This document shows positions 1-6,571 of a DNA stretch of 12,176 nucleotides, piece by piece. The notes below the pieces were generated by a model. It searched no databases and had not been told where the DNA came from. It saw nothing but the letters and a program-made list of their open reading frames with translations. A program made the position numbers and the translations under genes. Source of the DNA: CAYLSV01 sp964386435. Its GTDB lineage: Bacteria; Planctomycetota; Phycisphaerae; Tepidisphaerales; Tepidisphaeraceae. Within the stretch, counting starts at the first letter, position 1, and every line of letters begins with the position of its first letter. The DNA is taken from assembly GCA_964386435.1 (NCBI GenBank), contig CAYLSV010000102.1, positions 1-12,176 of the forward strand, given 5' to 3'.

Positions 1-180
1 CTGGGTGCCCCACAGGCCGCAGCCACCGGCGGCAAGCTGGTCCTCGACCCCGGCTCCGGCGACCGGGCGGCGGCCGACGTGTGGTACTACCCGATGAGCG
101 GCCGGCAAGGGGCGCTGGGCGTCCGCTTCAACCGCCACCAAGCCGTCGAGGCCGAGTTCTTTCGCAAACCCATCCCCTAA
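1..180 (+). CDS. C-terminal end of an unrecognised protein (partial)
   Basis: The first reading frame is open from the window edge to a TAA at 178-180 and gives 59 residues ending in EAEFFRKPIP. The start lies outside the window. The visible part has the look of a short beta-rich or loop-rich tail (GGKLVLDPGSGDR, then DVWYYPMSG) with no membrane segment, cysteine motif or recognisable catalytic signature. I do not recognise the family. The next gene begins only 12 nt after the stop, so the two are probably co-transcribed. Codon use is strongly GC-ending like its neighbours, which supports real coding. Confidence 0.6.
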   Translation: MGAPQAAATGGKLVLDPGSGDRAAADVWYYPMSGRQGALGVRFNRHQAVEAEFFRKPIP

Positions 181-192
181 TCTCGATTCATC

Positions 193-957
193 ATGCTCAC
201 CCCGCTCCTGCTCCTCGCCCTCGCCGCCCCGACGACCCAGCCCGCCGATGAGGCAGAGTTGAAGATGAACGACCCCGTCCGGCAGCAGGCCGTGGAGATT
301 CTCGATGCGGCCGAGCCCGCCGACCCGGCCGAGCGGGCGATGCAGGCCGCGGCCGTGCTGGGCGACGATTGGCAGGCCGCCGACAAGCTCCGCCAAATCG
401 CCGGCGGCGGCGAGGGCGAGCTGACCGAGGTCCGCGACGACCTGGCGTTCGTCCCCCGCGACGAGGCCGAGCTGCCCGAGGGCTTCCCCGCCCCGACGCC
501 GCCGGGGGAGATGGAAATCAAGACCTACCCGTCGTACAAGATGGCCGTCGCCGACCGGGAGAGCGTGCCGGAGCCGGCGATGTTTTTCCTGCTGTTCAAC
601 CACATCCAGCGGAACGACATCCCGATGACCGCCCCGGTCGAGATGACGATGGGCGAGGACGGCCGGGTGATGCAGTCGATGGCGTTTCTGTACCCCAGCA
701 CCGACAGCCCCAGCCCCACCGGCCTCGTCGGCAACGAAGAGCTCATCACCACCGAGCCCCAAAAGGTCGTCAGCCTCGGCATCCGCGGCAGCCGCCCCGG
801 CAACGTCGACATCGGCCTCCGCGAGAAGCTCCAAGCCTTCGCCGCCGAGCAGGGTTACACCCTCGACGGCCCGATGCGGGTCATGGGCTACAACAGCCCA
901 ATGGTGCCACGGGATCAGCAGTTCTACGAAGTCCAGGTGCCGGTGGTGCAGGAGTAA
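193..957 (+). CDS. SOUL-family heme-binding-like protein, probably exported
   Basis: The product is 254 residues. The first 12 or so (MLTPLLLLALAA) form a short hydrophobic leader without a basic n-region, so export is likely but the signal peptide is weak. Residues about 20-100 are an acidic, Ala/Glu/Pro-rich helical or linker stretch. Residues about 105-252 match the SOUL/HBP fold: FFLLFNHIQRNDIPMTAPVE (131-150) is the characteristic 'F..L..YI..N..IPMTAPV' block, and MGYNSPMVPRDQQFYEVQVP (231-250) is the typical C-terminal strand pair. SOUL proteins are known to bind heme or other tetrapyrroles; the bacterial members are poorly characterised, and no obligatory heme ligand can be named from sequence here. 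The ATG at 193 is the only start that places the leader first. It follows the upstream gene by 12 nt and is probably in the same operon. Confidence 0.82.
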   Translation: MLTPLLLLALAAPTTQPADEAELKMNDPVRQQAVEILDAAEPADPAERAMQAAAVLGDDWQAADKLRQIAGGGEGELTEVRDDLAFVPRDEAELPEGFPAPTPPGEMEIKTYPSYKMAVADRESVPEPAMFFLLFNHIQRNDIPMTAPVEMTMGEDGRVMQSMAFLYPSTDSPSPTGLVGNEELITTEPQKVVSLGIRGSRPGNVDIGLREKLQAFAAEQGYTLDGPMRVMGYNSPMVPRDQQFYEVQVPVVQE

Positions 958-1042
958 ACCTTCCACACATTGTCCGGCGGGATGAGGTCAAGGCACAAGC
1001 GATATTCGGCCCCGCAGGGTCGGGCACTACACTCGTGTTGCC

Positions 1043-1507
1043 ATGCCCGATGCCACCGAGCGCAACTTGATTCGTCGCCGCTCGCCGTTGCGGCTTGCCC
1101 AGCACCCGTTCGGCCGGTACATGCGGGCGGCGGCGGGTGGGTCGACGCTTGGGGCGGGGTATCAGGCGTTTTGTCCGGAGGACACGTGGACGCCGGATGT
1201 GAACTTGTACGAGACGCCCACGGCGTACCTGGTTTGCGTGAACCTGGCCGGGGTGGAGAAGGATTCGATCGATCTGACGGTTGCCGACCGGCGGCTGACG
1301 TTGCGGGGGGAGCGGCCGGTGCCCAAGCCGCCGACGGAGGATTTTCCGGCGAGCGACCATTCGGGTCGGATGCGCATGCACCTCATGGAAATCGACTACG
1401 GCAGCTTCAACCGCGAGGTCGAGCTGCCCGAGGGGATTGACCGCCAAAAGATCACAGCCGCCTATCGCAACGGCATGCTGTGGGTCGAACTGCCCAAGCA
1501 AGCGTAG
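1043..1507 (+). CDS. Hsp20 / alpha-crystallin family small heat-shock protein
   Basis: This 154-residue protein is an ATP-independent holdase that binds unfolding cytoplasmic proteins. Residues 1-47 are an Arg-rich variable N-terminal arm (RRRSPLRLAQ, then FGRYMRAAAGG). The alpha-crystallin domain runs from about W49 to P151: it opens with WTPDVNLYETPTAYLVCVNL, includes DRRLTLRGER (82-91), then DYGSFNREVELPEGID (118-133), and ends with the family hallmark NGMLWVELPK (143-152). The protein stops two residues after PK, so it lacks the usual C-terminal IxI tail that packs against neighbouring subunits; this may alter oligomer size. The ATG at 1043 follows the previous stop by 85 nt. A weak -10-like TACACT sits at 1028-1033, too close to the ATG to be convincing, and I see no CIRCE element. 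Lon begins 60 nt downstream in the same direction, which suggests a shared proteostasis role. Confidence 0.9.
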   Translation: MPDATERNLIRRRSPLRLAQHPFGRYMRAAAGGSTLGAGYQAFCPEDTWTPDVNLYETPTAYLVCVNLAGVEKDSIDLTVADRRLTLRGERPVPKPPTEDFPASDHSGRMRMHLMEIDYGSFNREVELPEGIDRQKITAAYRNGMLWVELPKQA

Positions 1508-1567
1508 AAATCATCCCGTTATCCGCCGCAACGAACCCGCCCGCCTCGCCACTGCCGAGCGACCCTG

Positions 1568-4156
1568 ATGCCTGATTCCGACGACAACCCGACCGACGCC
1601 CCCGAGAAAGCCGACAAGGCCGAGAAGCCGGCCCCGCGCAAGAAGGTGATCCGCCGCAACGTCCGCCGCAAGTCACGCGACGACACGGCCGGCGGCGGCC
1701 AGATGCCCACCGGCCCCGGCGCCGGCCGCGCCCCGGACGCCCTGGTCGTCGAGCGGCAGGAGGACGCCACCATCATCCGTGCCGGCGGCAACAACCAGAC
1801 CGTCCGCGTGCCCCGCGATTTGCCCATCCTGCCGCTGCGGGGCTTGGTCGTATTCCCCGGCACCGTCATGCCGCTCAACGTCGGCCGCGACAAGAGCAAG
1901 GCCATGCTCGAGGACGTCATGCCCGGCGACAAGCTGCTGGGCGTGGTGGCGCAGCTCGACCCGGAGGAGGAAGACCCGGACGCCGACGAGATGCACCAGA
2001 TCGGCTGCGTCTGCACCATCATCAAGCTCTTCCGCTTGCCCGACGGCAACCAGTCCATCCTCGTCCACGGGTTGGCCCGGTTCCGGCTCGATGAGCTCTC
2101 GACCACCGAGCCGTACCCCATCGGCAAGGTCACGGTGCTCGAGCCGGACAGGGGCGACCCAGAGAAGATCGACGTTCTTGCCGCCGCCATTCGGCAGCAG
2201 GCCGAGCGGGTGATCGAGATTTCGCCCAACACGTCCGAGGACGCCAATCAGGTGCTCGCCGGCATCGAGCAACCCGGACCGCTGGCCGATTTTCTGGCGG
2301 CGAACGTGCAGGGCGATTTGGACGAGAAGCAGGCCATCCTCAACGAGGTCGGCGTTGAGAAGCGCCTCCACCTCGTCGGTGAGCGCCTGGCCCAGCAGCT
2401 CGACGTGCTGGAGCTGCAGAACAAGATCCAGACCGACGTCAAGAGCAGCATTGACAAGACCCAGCGGCAGTTCTATCTCCGCGAGCAGCTCAAAGCCATC
2501 CGCAAGGAGCTGGGCGAGGGCAGCGCCGAGGGCGAAAGCGACGCCGAGCGGTTGCGGGTGAAGCTGGAGGAGGCCGACGTGCCCGAGCTGGTGATGAAGG
2601 AGGCCGGCCGCGAGCTGGACCGCCTCGACACCATCCCGCAAGCCAGCCCCGAGTACGGCGTGATCCGCACGTACTTAGAGCTGCTTGGCGACCTTCCGTG
2701 GAACGTCAGCAGCGAGGACCAGATCGAGCTGCCCGCCGCCGAGCAACAATTGGATGCCGACCACCACGGCCTCGAGAAGGTCAAGCGACGCATCCTCGAG
2801 TACCTCGCCGTCCGCAAGCTCAAGCCCGACGGCGGCGGGGCGATTCTGTGCTTCCTGGGCCCGCCCGGCGTTGGCAAGACATCACTGGGCAAGAGCATTG
2901 CCGAGGCGACCAACCGCAAGTTCATCCGCGTCGCCTTGGGCGGTGTGCGGGACGAGTCGGAGATCCGCGGCCACCGCCGGACCTACATCGGCTCCATGCC
3001 CGGCCGCATCATCTCCGAGCTCCGCAAGGCGGGGACCAACAATCCGGTGATGATGCTCGACGAGATCGATAAGGTCGGCAGCGACTTCCGCGGCGACCCG
3101 GCCAGCGCGCTGCTCGAAGTCCTCGACCCGGCCCAGAACAGCACGTTCACCGACCATTACCTCGACGTGCCGTTCGATTTGTCGAAGGTGCTGTTCATCG
3201 CCACGGCCAACACGATGGACACCGTGCCCGGGCCGCTGCGGGACCGGATGGAAGTCATCGAGATCCCCGGCTACACGCAGCAGGACAAGCTCCGCATCGC
3301 CCAGCAGTACCTCGTCCCCCGGCAGCTCGAGGCCAACGGGCTGAAGAAGCGGCAGGCGAAGTTCAACGAGGCGGCGATCAAGCTGATCATCAGCCGCTAC
3401 ACCCGCGAGGCCGGCGTCCGCAACCTCGAGCGGAACATCGGCGGCGTCGTCCGCAGCATCGCCGCGAAGATCGTCGGCGGCGAGCTGAAGACGTTGACCG
3501 TCAAGCCGGAGTACGTCGAGGAGGTGCTCGGCCCGCCGAAGTTCGACAGCGAGCTCGCCGCCCGCACCAGCGTTGCCGGCGTCGCGACAGGCATGGCTTA
3601 CACGCCGTTCGGCGGCGAGATCCTGTTCATCGAGGCGTCCCGCATGGCTGGCAAGGGCGGCATCACGCTCACCGGCCAGATCGGCGACGTGATGAAGGAA
3701 AGCGCCCAGGCCGCTTTCACCCTCATCCGCAGCCGCGCCGAGGAACTGGGCGTCGACGCGGAAGAACTGGCCAAAAGCGACATCCACATCCACGTCCCCG
3801 CCGGCGCGGTTCCCAAGGACGGCCCCTCGGCCGGCGTCGCCATGGTCACGGCCCTCGCGTCGCTGCTGACCAACACCCCCGCCCGCCACGACGTGGCAAT
3901 GACCGGCGAGATCACCCTGCGCGGCCTCGTCCTGCCCATCGGCGGTGTGAAGGAAAAGACTCTCGCCGCCAAGCGGGCCGGCATCAAGGAGGTCATCCTC
4001 CCCAAACGCAACGAGAAGGATCTGCCCGAAGTCCCCGAAGAAGTCCGAAAAGCCCTCAAGTGGCACTTCGTCGAAACCGTCGACGAAGCCCTCGCGATCA
4101 CCCTGAAGAAGCCCGCGTCCAAAAAGCCGTCCCGGAAAAAAGCCGCCCGCAAGTAG
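1568..4156 (+). CDS. lon: ATP-dependent Lon protease (endopeptidase La)
   Basis: This 862-residue cytoplasmic AAA+ serine protease would degrade damaged and regulatory proteins as a hexamer. Residues 1-80 are a charged, low-complexity extension absent from E. coli Lon (784 aa). The LonN substrate-binding domain starts near LPILPLRGLVVFPGTVMPLN (85-104) and is followed by a helical linker with KTQRQFYLREQLKAIRKELG. The AAA+ module has Walker A GPPGVGKTS (431-439, Lys437) and Walker B VMMLDEID (494-501). The peptidase domain has the serine motif KDGPSAGVAM with catalytic Ser754, and GGVKEK with catalytic Lys797; the 43-residue Ser-Lys spacing equals that of E. coli Ser679/Lys722. The protein ends in a basic tail (KKPASKKPSRKKAARK), an inferred nucleic-acid or surface-binding extra. 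All catalytic residues are present, so it should be active. The start at 1568 lies 60 nt behind hsp20 with no strong Shine-Dalgarno sequence. Confidence 0.97.
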   Translation: MPDSDDNPTDAPEKADKAEKPAPRKKVIRRNVRRKSRDDTAGGGQMPTGPGAGRAPDALVVERQEDATIIRAGGNNQTVRVPRDLPILPLRGLVVFPGTVMPLNVGRDKSKAMLEDVMPGDKLLGVVAQLDPEEEDPDADEMHQIGCVCTIIKLFRLPDGNQSILVHGLARFRLDELSTTEPYPIGKVTVLEPDRGDPEKIDVLAAAIRQQAERVIEISPNTSEDANQVLAGIEQPGPLADFLAANVQGDLDEKQAILNEVGVEKRLHLVGERLAQQLDVLELQNKIQTDVKSSIDKTQRQFYLREQLKAIRKELGEGSAEGESDAERLRVKLEEADVPELVMKEAGRELDRLDTIPQASPEYGVIRTYLELLGDLPWNVSSEDQIELPAAEQQLDADHHGLEKVKRRILEYLAVRKLKPDGGGAILCFLGPPGVGKTSLGKSIAEATNRKFIRVALGGVRDESEIRGHRRTYIGSMPGRIISELRKAGTNNPVMMLDEIDKVGSDFRGDPASALLEVLDPAQNSTFTDHYLDVPFDLSKVLFIATANTMDTVPGPLRDRMEVIEIPGYTQQDKLRIAQQYLVPRQLEANGLKKRQAKFNEAAIKLIISRYTREAGVRNLERNIGGVVRSIAAKIVGGELKTLTVKPEYVEEVLGPPKFDSELAARTSVAGVATGMAYTPFGGEILFIEASRMAGKGGITLTGQIGDVMKESAQAAFTLIRSRAEELGVDAEELAKSDIHIHVPAGAVPKDGPSAGVAMVTALASLLTNTPARHDVAMTGEITLRGLVLPIGGVKEKTLAAKRAGIKEVILPKRNEKDLPEVPEEVRKALKWHFVETVDEALAITLKKPASKKPSRKKAARK

Positions 4157-4174
4157 CGTCGATTCCACCGCGTC

Positions 4175-4230
4175 GAGGTAGCTGCGCTTCAGCGAGTCGC
4201 AGTCCGGTGTGGGCCTGGGACATTGCCCAC
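4175..4230. repeat. Dispersed intergenic repeat fragment with short hairpin
   Basis: The stretch from 4175 begins gaggtagctgcg, continues through 12 unlike bases, then gcagtccgg. The same 12 + 12 + 9 arrangement occurs at 6495-6527 inside another spacer, so the two belong to one repeat family. Directly after it, gtgggc (4209-4214) and gcccac (4225-4230) form a 6-bp hairpin with a 10-nt loop. The segment ccggtgtgggc (4204-4214) recurs exactly at 9795-9805 in a third spacer, and 15 of 17 bases match when extended. It lies just downstream of lon and has no T-run, so it is not an obvious intrinsic terminator. Confidence 0.55.
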
Positions 4231-4237
4231 CCGTTCG

Positions 4238-4319
4238 TCTGGGGTAGCCGTGGAGCTTGCTCCGCGCGTCGGGAAGATGGATACCGAACGCGCGGAGCAA
4301 GCTCCACGGCTACCCCAGA
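4238..4319. repeat. Perfect 32-bp inverted repeat (long hairpin) between lon and the M28 peptidase gene
   Basis: The left arm is 4238-4269 and the right arm 4288-4319; all 32 positions are complementary, with an 18-nt loop (4270-4287). The left arm begins tctggggtagccgtgg and the right arm ends ccacggctaccccaga. With one bulged base the stem gains three more pairs (cgg/ccg). A perfect stem of this length is far beyond chance in a 205-nt spacer. It has no protein-coding role that I can see, and no T-tract follows it. It could be a REP- or MITE-like mobile palindrome, an mRNA-stabilising hairpin at the lon 3' end, or a structural terminator. It ends 42 nt before the ATG of the downstream gene. 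Confidence 0.93.
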
Positions 4320-4361
4320 TCAACGTGCGGACGCAAGCCGTTCTCAAACCCGCGTCGCCCG

Positions 4362-5807
4362 ATGACCCTCACCGATCACCTCCGCCGCGACGTCGACGTC
4401 CTCGCCGGGCTCATCGGGCCGCGGCACACCGGGGCACCGTCGGCCCTCGCGGCGGCCGCGGCGCACGTGCGGCGGGCGCTGGAAGACGCCGGGCACGCCG
4501 TCACCGCCGAGCCGGTGATGGCGGGGGCGGACAACTTGATCGCCGAGGTGCCGGGGGAGTCGGGGCGGGTGGTGGTGGTCGGGGCGCACTACGACACGGT
4601 GCCCGAGACGCCGGGGGCGGACGACAACGCCTCGGCTGTCGCGGTGCTGCTGGCGGTTGCGCGGGACCTGGGCCGCCGACCCAAGCACACGGTTCGGCTC
4701 GTCGCCTTCGTGAACGAGGAGCCGCCGCACTACAAGGGCGACACGATGGGCAGCCTCGTCCACGCGAACAACTGTCGGCAACGGGGCGACGACCTCCTCG
4801 GCATGCTCTGCCTCGAGATGATCGGCTACTTCAACGACTCACCCGGCAGCCAGAGCTACCCGCCCGGTTTGCCGTGGCCCATCCGAAAGCTGCTGCCCGA
4901 CCGCGGCGACTTCCTCAGCCTCGTCGGCGACCTCGCCAGCCGCGGCCTGATCAAGACGCTCGCCAAAGGCTTCCGCCAAGCCACCGATCTGCCGCTCAAG
5001 GCCTTCCCACTGCCGAGCCCGATTGTCGGGCAAACCGAGATGAGCGACCACTGGTCGTTCAAGCAACACGGCTACCCCGCGGCCATGGCGTGCGACACGA
5101 GCTTCTTCCGCAACCCGCATTACCACCAGCCGACCGATTTGCCGGGCACCCTCGACTACAAGCGCCTCACCGAGGTCGCCCGAGGCATCATCGGGGCGGT
5201 AGAACTCATCGCCGGCCCGACCTCCTCAGCGACGTTGAGGCGCATTCGGGGGCCGAGCTGTGTTAAGCTCCCGCCATCATGGCCGACCACCAGTTCTGGC
5301 AGCTCATCGGCGACCACCCACCGCTCGGCACGGAAGATGGTGACGACTTTGCTGACGGCGTCCGCGAGCGGCTCGCCGAGTTGTCGCCAGACGAGGTGCG
5401 GGCCTTCGACGACGTGCTCAACCGGAAGCTCGGCGCCGCCTGCACGTGGCCGCTGTGGGCCGCGGGCTACCTGCTCAACGGTGGCTGCTCCGACGACGGC
5501 TTCCTGTACTTCCGCGGCTGGCTCGTCGCGCAGGGTCGGGCGGTGTACGAAGCCGCGCTCGCCGATCCTGACTCACTGGCGGATGCCACTCGTCCTGATC
5601 CGGCCGAGGATGATTGCGAGTGCGAGGAGCTGCTGTACGTCGCGATGGCGGTGTACGAGCAGCAGACGGGTGAGGAGTTGCCGCGGTCGGAGGTGCTTCG
5701 TCGGGACGTGCCGCCGGGCGAGTCGTGGGATTTCGAGGACGACGCGGAGATGGCCGGTCGATTGCCGCGCCTGTTTGCCACGATGGGTGAGGGTTGAGGA
5801 GACTTGA
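4362..5807 (+). CDS. M28-family zinc aminopeptidase; frame runs on past the normal end
   Basis: The peptidase part covers about residues 1-286 (4362-5220). Zinc-site motifs of M28 co-catalytic metallopeptidases are visible: GAHYDTVPE (His76, Asp78), GADDNAS (Asp87/Asp88), FVNEEPPH (Glu119/Glu120) and NPHYHQPTDLP (His255). The family removes N-terminal amino acids or cleaves related amides. I see no signal peptide, so it is probably cytoplasmic. The ATG at 4362 (MTLTDHLRRDVDVLAG) fits the family; the frame is open upstream to 4257, but that part crosses the inverted repeat. Oddly, no stop occurs where the domain ends. The frame continues about 195 residues to TGA 5805-5807, giving 481 aa, but this tail is Ser/Thr/Arg/Cys-rich and lies out of frame over the convincing DUF4240 gene. 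Stops exist nearby in the other two frames (TGA 5236-5238, TAA 5264-5266), so a small indel or lost stop is likely. Confidence 0.8.
   Translation: MTLTDHLRRDVDVLAGLIGPRHTGAPSALAAAAAHVRRALEDAGHAVTAEPVMAGADNLIAEVPGESGRVVVVGAHYDTVPETPGADDNASAVAVLLAVARDLGRRPKHTVRLVAFVNEEPPHYKGDTMGSLVHANNCRQRGDDLLGMLCLEMIGYFNDSPGSQSYPPGLPWPIRKLLPDRGDFLSLVGDLASRGLIKTLAKGFRQATDLPLKAFPLPSPIVGQTEMSDHWSFKQHGYPAAMACDTSFFRNPHYHQPTDLPGTLDYKRLTEVARGIIGAVELIAGPTSSATLRRIRGPSCVKLPPSWPTTSSGSSSATTHRSARKMVTTLLTASASGSPSCRQTRCGPSTTCSTGSSAPPARGRCGPRATCSTVAAPTTASCTSAAGSSRRVGRCTKPRSPILTHWRMPLVLIRPRMIASARSCCTSRWRCTSSRRVRSCRGRRCFVGTCRRASRGISRTTRRWPVDCRACLPRWVRVEET
5279..5797 (+). CDS. DUF4240 domain protein
   Basis: The product is a 172-residue acidic soluble protein of a family with no established function. 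The DUF4240 signature covers most of it: HQFWQLIGD at the N-terminus (4-12), a helix with ELSPDEVRAFDDVLNRKL (34-51), then the central block TWPLWAAGYLLNGGCSDDGF (56-75) followed by LYFRGWLVAQGRAVYEAAL (76-94) and DPDSLAD (96-102). The C-terminal third is Asp/Glu-rich (AEDDCECEELLYVAMAVYEQ). Relatives often sit alone or near immunity-like and other uncharacterised genes, but nothing here shows a partner. The ATG at 5279 gives the FWxLI motif its usual position. The gene lies inside the apparent read-through tail of the upstream M28 frame (frame +1 relative to it), and its strong family match is what marks that tail as non-native. Confidence 0.88.
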   Translation: MADHQFWQLIGDHPPLGTEDGDDFADGVRERLAELSPDEVRAFDDVLNRKLGAACTWPLWAAGYLLNGGCSDDGFLYFRGWLVAQGRAVYEAALADPDSLADATRPDPAEDDCECEELLYVAMAVYEQQTGEELPRSEVLRRDVPPGESWDFEDDAEMAGRLPRLFATMGEG

Positions 5808-5852
5808 TCAGTGCATCAACATGGTTGGGGATTCCACCGCTGCGTGGGCAGG

Positions 5853-5894
5853 GGGGCTACGCACTTCGCGAAAGTCTGCTGCGGGCGTAGCCCC
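5853..5894. repeat. 10-bp inverted repeat in convergent spacer
   Basis: The arms ggggctacgc (5853-5862) and gcgtagcccc (5885-5894) are perfectly complementary with a 22-nt loop. It lies between the DUF4240 stop and the convergent CxxCxxCC gene. The arms carry a 'gctacg' core somewhat like the 'ggtagc' arms of the other spacer palindromes, which may indicate a related family. The bases gattccaccgc at 5830-5840, just upstream, also occur at 4161-4171 in the lon/M28 spacer. Confidence 0.5.
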
Positions 5895-5920
5895 GCCGTC
5901 ACCACGGCGGTGGGGGTTTT
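5891..5920 (+). terminator. Candidate intrinsic terminator after the DUF4240 gene
   Basis: The stem ccgccgt (5893-5899) and acggcgg (5904-5910) closes a CACC loop. With T5911 bulged it extends by two more C-G pairs (5891-5892 with 5912-5913). Three G and then TTTT (5917-5920) follow. The site lies about 95 nt after the DUF4240 stop, at the junction of convergent genes, which is where a terminator is expected. The T-run is short, and it overlaps the stop codon of the minus-strand gene. It competes for sequence with the 5853-5894 hairpin. Confidence 0.4.
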
Positions 5921-6455
5921 AGCGACGCTGGTGTTCGTGAGCGGTTTCGTTTGCCGACGCATCATCGCCGTACGAACTCGACGGCGACTCCTCGGGCCAG
6001 GCGTCGGCGTCTCGCAACGCCTCAATATCGTCGGACGTGAAGTGCTTGCCGCGGTTGAGGCCGGGGCAGGTGGTGCCGGCTTCTCGCCATGCCGCCTCGT
6101 CCTGCAGATTGCCGTCCCAGAAGGGCCAGGTGCGGCACTGCAGCGGGCGGACGTGGTAGATGCCGCACCCCTTCTTGCCGCCGGGAAGGTCTTTGAGGAA
6201 CACGCAGTCGAACTTGCCTCGGGCGACGCGGCGTTCCTTCAGGCTCAGGCGGCCGTTGATCAGGCGGCAGTGCTGCCGGACCGTCTCCCGCTCGGTGAGC
6301 TTCAGGTGATCCGCCAGCACCTTCAGTTCATCGCGGCTGAGCCACACGTACCCCGGCGGCCCGGTGCAGCAGTTGCCGCATTGCGTGCATTGAAACGAAA
6401 GGCCCTCGGCGTACCAGGGCTCCTCCGAACGTTGTCCCGCCACCGGCAAACGCAT
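5919..6455 (-). CDS. YkgJ-type CxxCxxCC cysteine-cluster protein
   Basis: This 178-residue protein belongs to the CxxCxxCC family (formerly UPF0153), thought to chelate zinc or hold an iron-sulfur cluster; the cellular role is not established. The N-terminal motif is FQCTQCGNCCTG with Cys23, Cys26, Cys29 and Cys30, followed by the usual GYVWLSRDEL. The second half supplies Cys84 (KFDCVFL) and the characteristic GCGIYHVRPLQCRTWPF (Cys97, Cys107), with a further Cys130 in TTCPGLNRG. All expected cysteines are present. The last 30 residues (PEESPSSSYGDDASANETAH and onward) are a polar tail. The ATG at 6455 places the first Cys motif about 20 residues in, as in relatives. It is transcribed toward DUF4240 (convergent), and the PilZ gene lies 116 nt upstream in the same direction, with a palindromic repeat between them. 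Confidence 0.88.
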   Translation of the reverse strand: MRLPVAGQRSEEPWYAEGLSFQCTQCGNCCTGPPGYVWLSRDELKVLADHLKLTERETVRQHCRLINGRLSLKERRVARGKFDCVFLKDLPGGKKGCGIYHVRPLQCRTWPFWDGNLQDEAAWREAGTTCPGLNRGKHFTSDDIEALRDADAWPEESPSSSYGDDASANETAHEHQRR

Positions 6456-6494
6456 GGGCGGACAGGGTAGCGCGTCGACTCGATGAAGGTTTCA

Positions 6495-6556
6495 GAGGTA
6501 GCTGCGATGCAACGCATTGCAGTCCGGACGGCGGTGCGTTGCACCGCAGCTACCTC
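6495..6556. repeat. Intergenic palindromic repeat, same family as 4175-4207
   Basis: The left arm gaggtagctgcgatgcaacg (6495-6514, continuing to 6516) pairs with the right arm 6535-6556 over 22 positions with one G-T wobble. Four further weak or GC pairs extend the stem inward (6517-6520 with 6531-6534). The loop region carries gtccggac, itself palindromic. Its left part shares gaggtagctgcg and gcagtccgg at identical spacing with the element at 4175. It lies between two minus-strand genes, 16 nt past the PilZ stop, and lacks a T-tract on either strand. It could be a REP-like element, with a secondary role in mRNA 3'-end stability. Confidence 0.85.
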
Positions 6557-6571
6557 ACGAAGTTGAGCACT

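Noticed and set aside
1005..1033. Possible sigma-70 or CIRCE-type heat-shock promoter before hsp20
   Set aside because: TACACT at 1028-1033 has no convincing -35 partner and sits about 10 nt from the ATG; no CIRCE inverted repeat is present.
1673..2641. Minus-strand open frame of 322 codons opposite the Lon N-terminal half
   Set aside because: It is a shadow of lon with low-information composition and no start context or motif.
4209..4230. Hairpin gtgggc/gcccac as an intrinsic terminator of lon
   Set aside because: No T-run follows on the plus strand, and the stem is only six pairs; it was kept only as part of the repeat.
2882..4300. Long minus-strand open frame (472 codons) opposite lon
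   Set aside because: It lies antisense to a fully convincing Lon and is Asp/Leu/Gly/Ala/Arg-rich as expected of a shadow in GC-rich DNA; it shows no domain motif.
4223..5266. Plus-strand open frame overlapping the M28 gene in another frame
   Set aside because: The translation is Arg/Pro/His/Gly-rich noise; only the M28 frame has metal-site motifs. Its TAA at 5264-5266 was kept as a clue to the lost M28 stop.
5811..6470. Plus-strand open frame opposite the CxxCxxCC gene
   Set aside because: The minus strand carries the full cysteine signature, and the plus frame has no motif.
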